A stretch of DNA of 64,000 bases from contig JACFMS010000003.1 of the NCBI GenBank assembly GCA_019455285.1, positions 72,909 to 136,908 of the forward strand, read 5' to 3'. The stretch comes from Sphingomonadales bacterium. Its GTDB lineage: Bacteria; Pseudomonadota; Alphaproteobacteria; Sphingomonadales; Govanellaceae. This document shows, piece by piece, positions 63,804 to 64,000 of this stretch. The translations under genes and the position numbers were made by a program. The stretch's first letter is position 1, and every line of letters begins with the position of its first letter. The notes under the pieces were generated by a model. That model was given only the letters and a program-made list of their open reading frames with translations. It did not search any database and was not told the origin of the DNA.

Positions 63804-64000
63804 ATGAAGCTTGACCGTATCGACATCGCCATTCTCGCCATCTTGCAGGAAGACGGGCGAATCACCAACAAAGCGCTGGCCGATCGCGTCGGCCTGTCGG
63901 CGCGGCCGTGCCTGGAGCGGGTGCGGAAGTTGCGCGCCGCCGGTTATATCCGCCGCTTCGCCGCCGTCCTGGAGCCGGCGAAGTTCGGCAGTCCCTTGAC
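63804..64000 (+). CDS. Lrp/AsnC-family regulator, 3'-truncated by window edge
   Basis: The first 65 codons of an Lrp/AsnC regulator are visible: MKLDRIDIAILAILQEDGRITNKALADRVGLSARPCLERVRKLRAAGYIRRFAAVLEPAKFG. This is the winged helix-turn-helix (DILAILQEDGRI, LADRVGLS, RVRKLRAAGYI) and the start of the linker to the ligand-binding RAM domain. The rest lies outside the window. Lrp-type proteins respond to amino acids and often control their own gene and a neighbour. The ATG lies 39 bp from the divergent SRAP gene, so the two share one short promoter region. Confidence 0.92.
   Translation, partial: MKLDRIDIAILAILQEDGRITNKALADRVGLSARPCLERVRKLRAAGYIRRFAAVLEPAKFGSPL

Overview
The window looks like a chromosomal segment of a GC-rich alphaproteobacterium, possibly an environmental or uncultured one. 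The pointers are a small F1-ATPase inhibitor zeta subunit (DUF1476), an alphaproteobacterial LexA box (GTTC-N7-GTTC type) between ssb and uvrA, a PurS/PurQ/small-PurL purine set, and three large TonB-dependent receptors of the kind abundant in sphingomonads and related lineages. No 16S rRNA is present, so a genus cannot be named.

Layout. 1-863 is the 3' part of purB. 860-8473 is a catabolic cluster: TetR regulator, TonB receptor, FAH-family hydrolase, acyl-CoA ligase, metallo-beta-lactamase-fold hydrolase and secreted esterase. 8654-13828 is housekeeping: ATPase zeta subunit, purC-purS-purQ-purL, a BolA-like protein and the monothiol glutaredoxin grxD. 13835-16814 holds a globin, a 'mobile mystery protein' A/B pair (HTH regulator plus Fic protein) behind three operator-like palindromes, rpsD and ssb. 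uvrA (16991-19864) is followed by an AT-rich HEPN-like hitchhiker, a CopG/ParE-type toxin-antitoxin pair, cytochrome b561, an MliC-type lipoprotein and ilvD. 24064-34448 is a second catabolic cluster: MFS transporter, two acyl-CoA ligases, tandem-ABM protein, a DUF35/thiolase-fold pair, a TetR regulator fused to a hotdog-like domain, and a divergent TonB receptor. 34750-36462 encodes a TDT-family carrier and small neighbours.

From 37050 to 61127 the sequence behaves as one integrated element of about 24 kb. A P4-type tyrosine recombinase sits just inside the left end. A 14-bp copy of the 3' end of tRNA-Ser(GCU) lies at the left end and the intact tRNA gene at the right end. Near-identical tandem TGTAGGT(T/C) motifs with the same 12-bp spacing lie inside both ends. 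The left half carries a metabolic cassette (DUF2817 hydrolase, GPH-type transporter, TonB receptor, aldehyde dehydrogenase, GMC alcohol dehydrogenase, AraC regulator) whose gene types recall the polyethylene-glycol operon of sphingomonads. The right half carries an AlpA-like regulator, a non-coding block rich in repeats, and a minus-strand defence region: type III-like restriction and methyltransferase genes with an NYN nuclease gene and a decayed DinD gene between them, a TIR-domain gene bracketed by a duplicated repeat, a DUF559 nuclease and a RelE-like/UvrD helicase fusion.

To the right of the element are a SEL1-repeat protein, a glutathione S-transferase, an Ala/Glu/Pro-repeat lipoprotein, an SRAP (YedK/HMCES) protein and the start of an Lrp/AsnC regulator cut by the window edge. 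The best candidates for something undescribed are the composite defence operon with its RelE-UvrD fusion, the TetR-hotdog fusion regulator, and the repeat-dense non-coding block at 49.4-50.2 kb.
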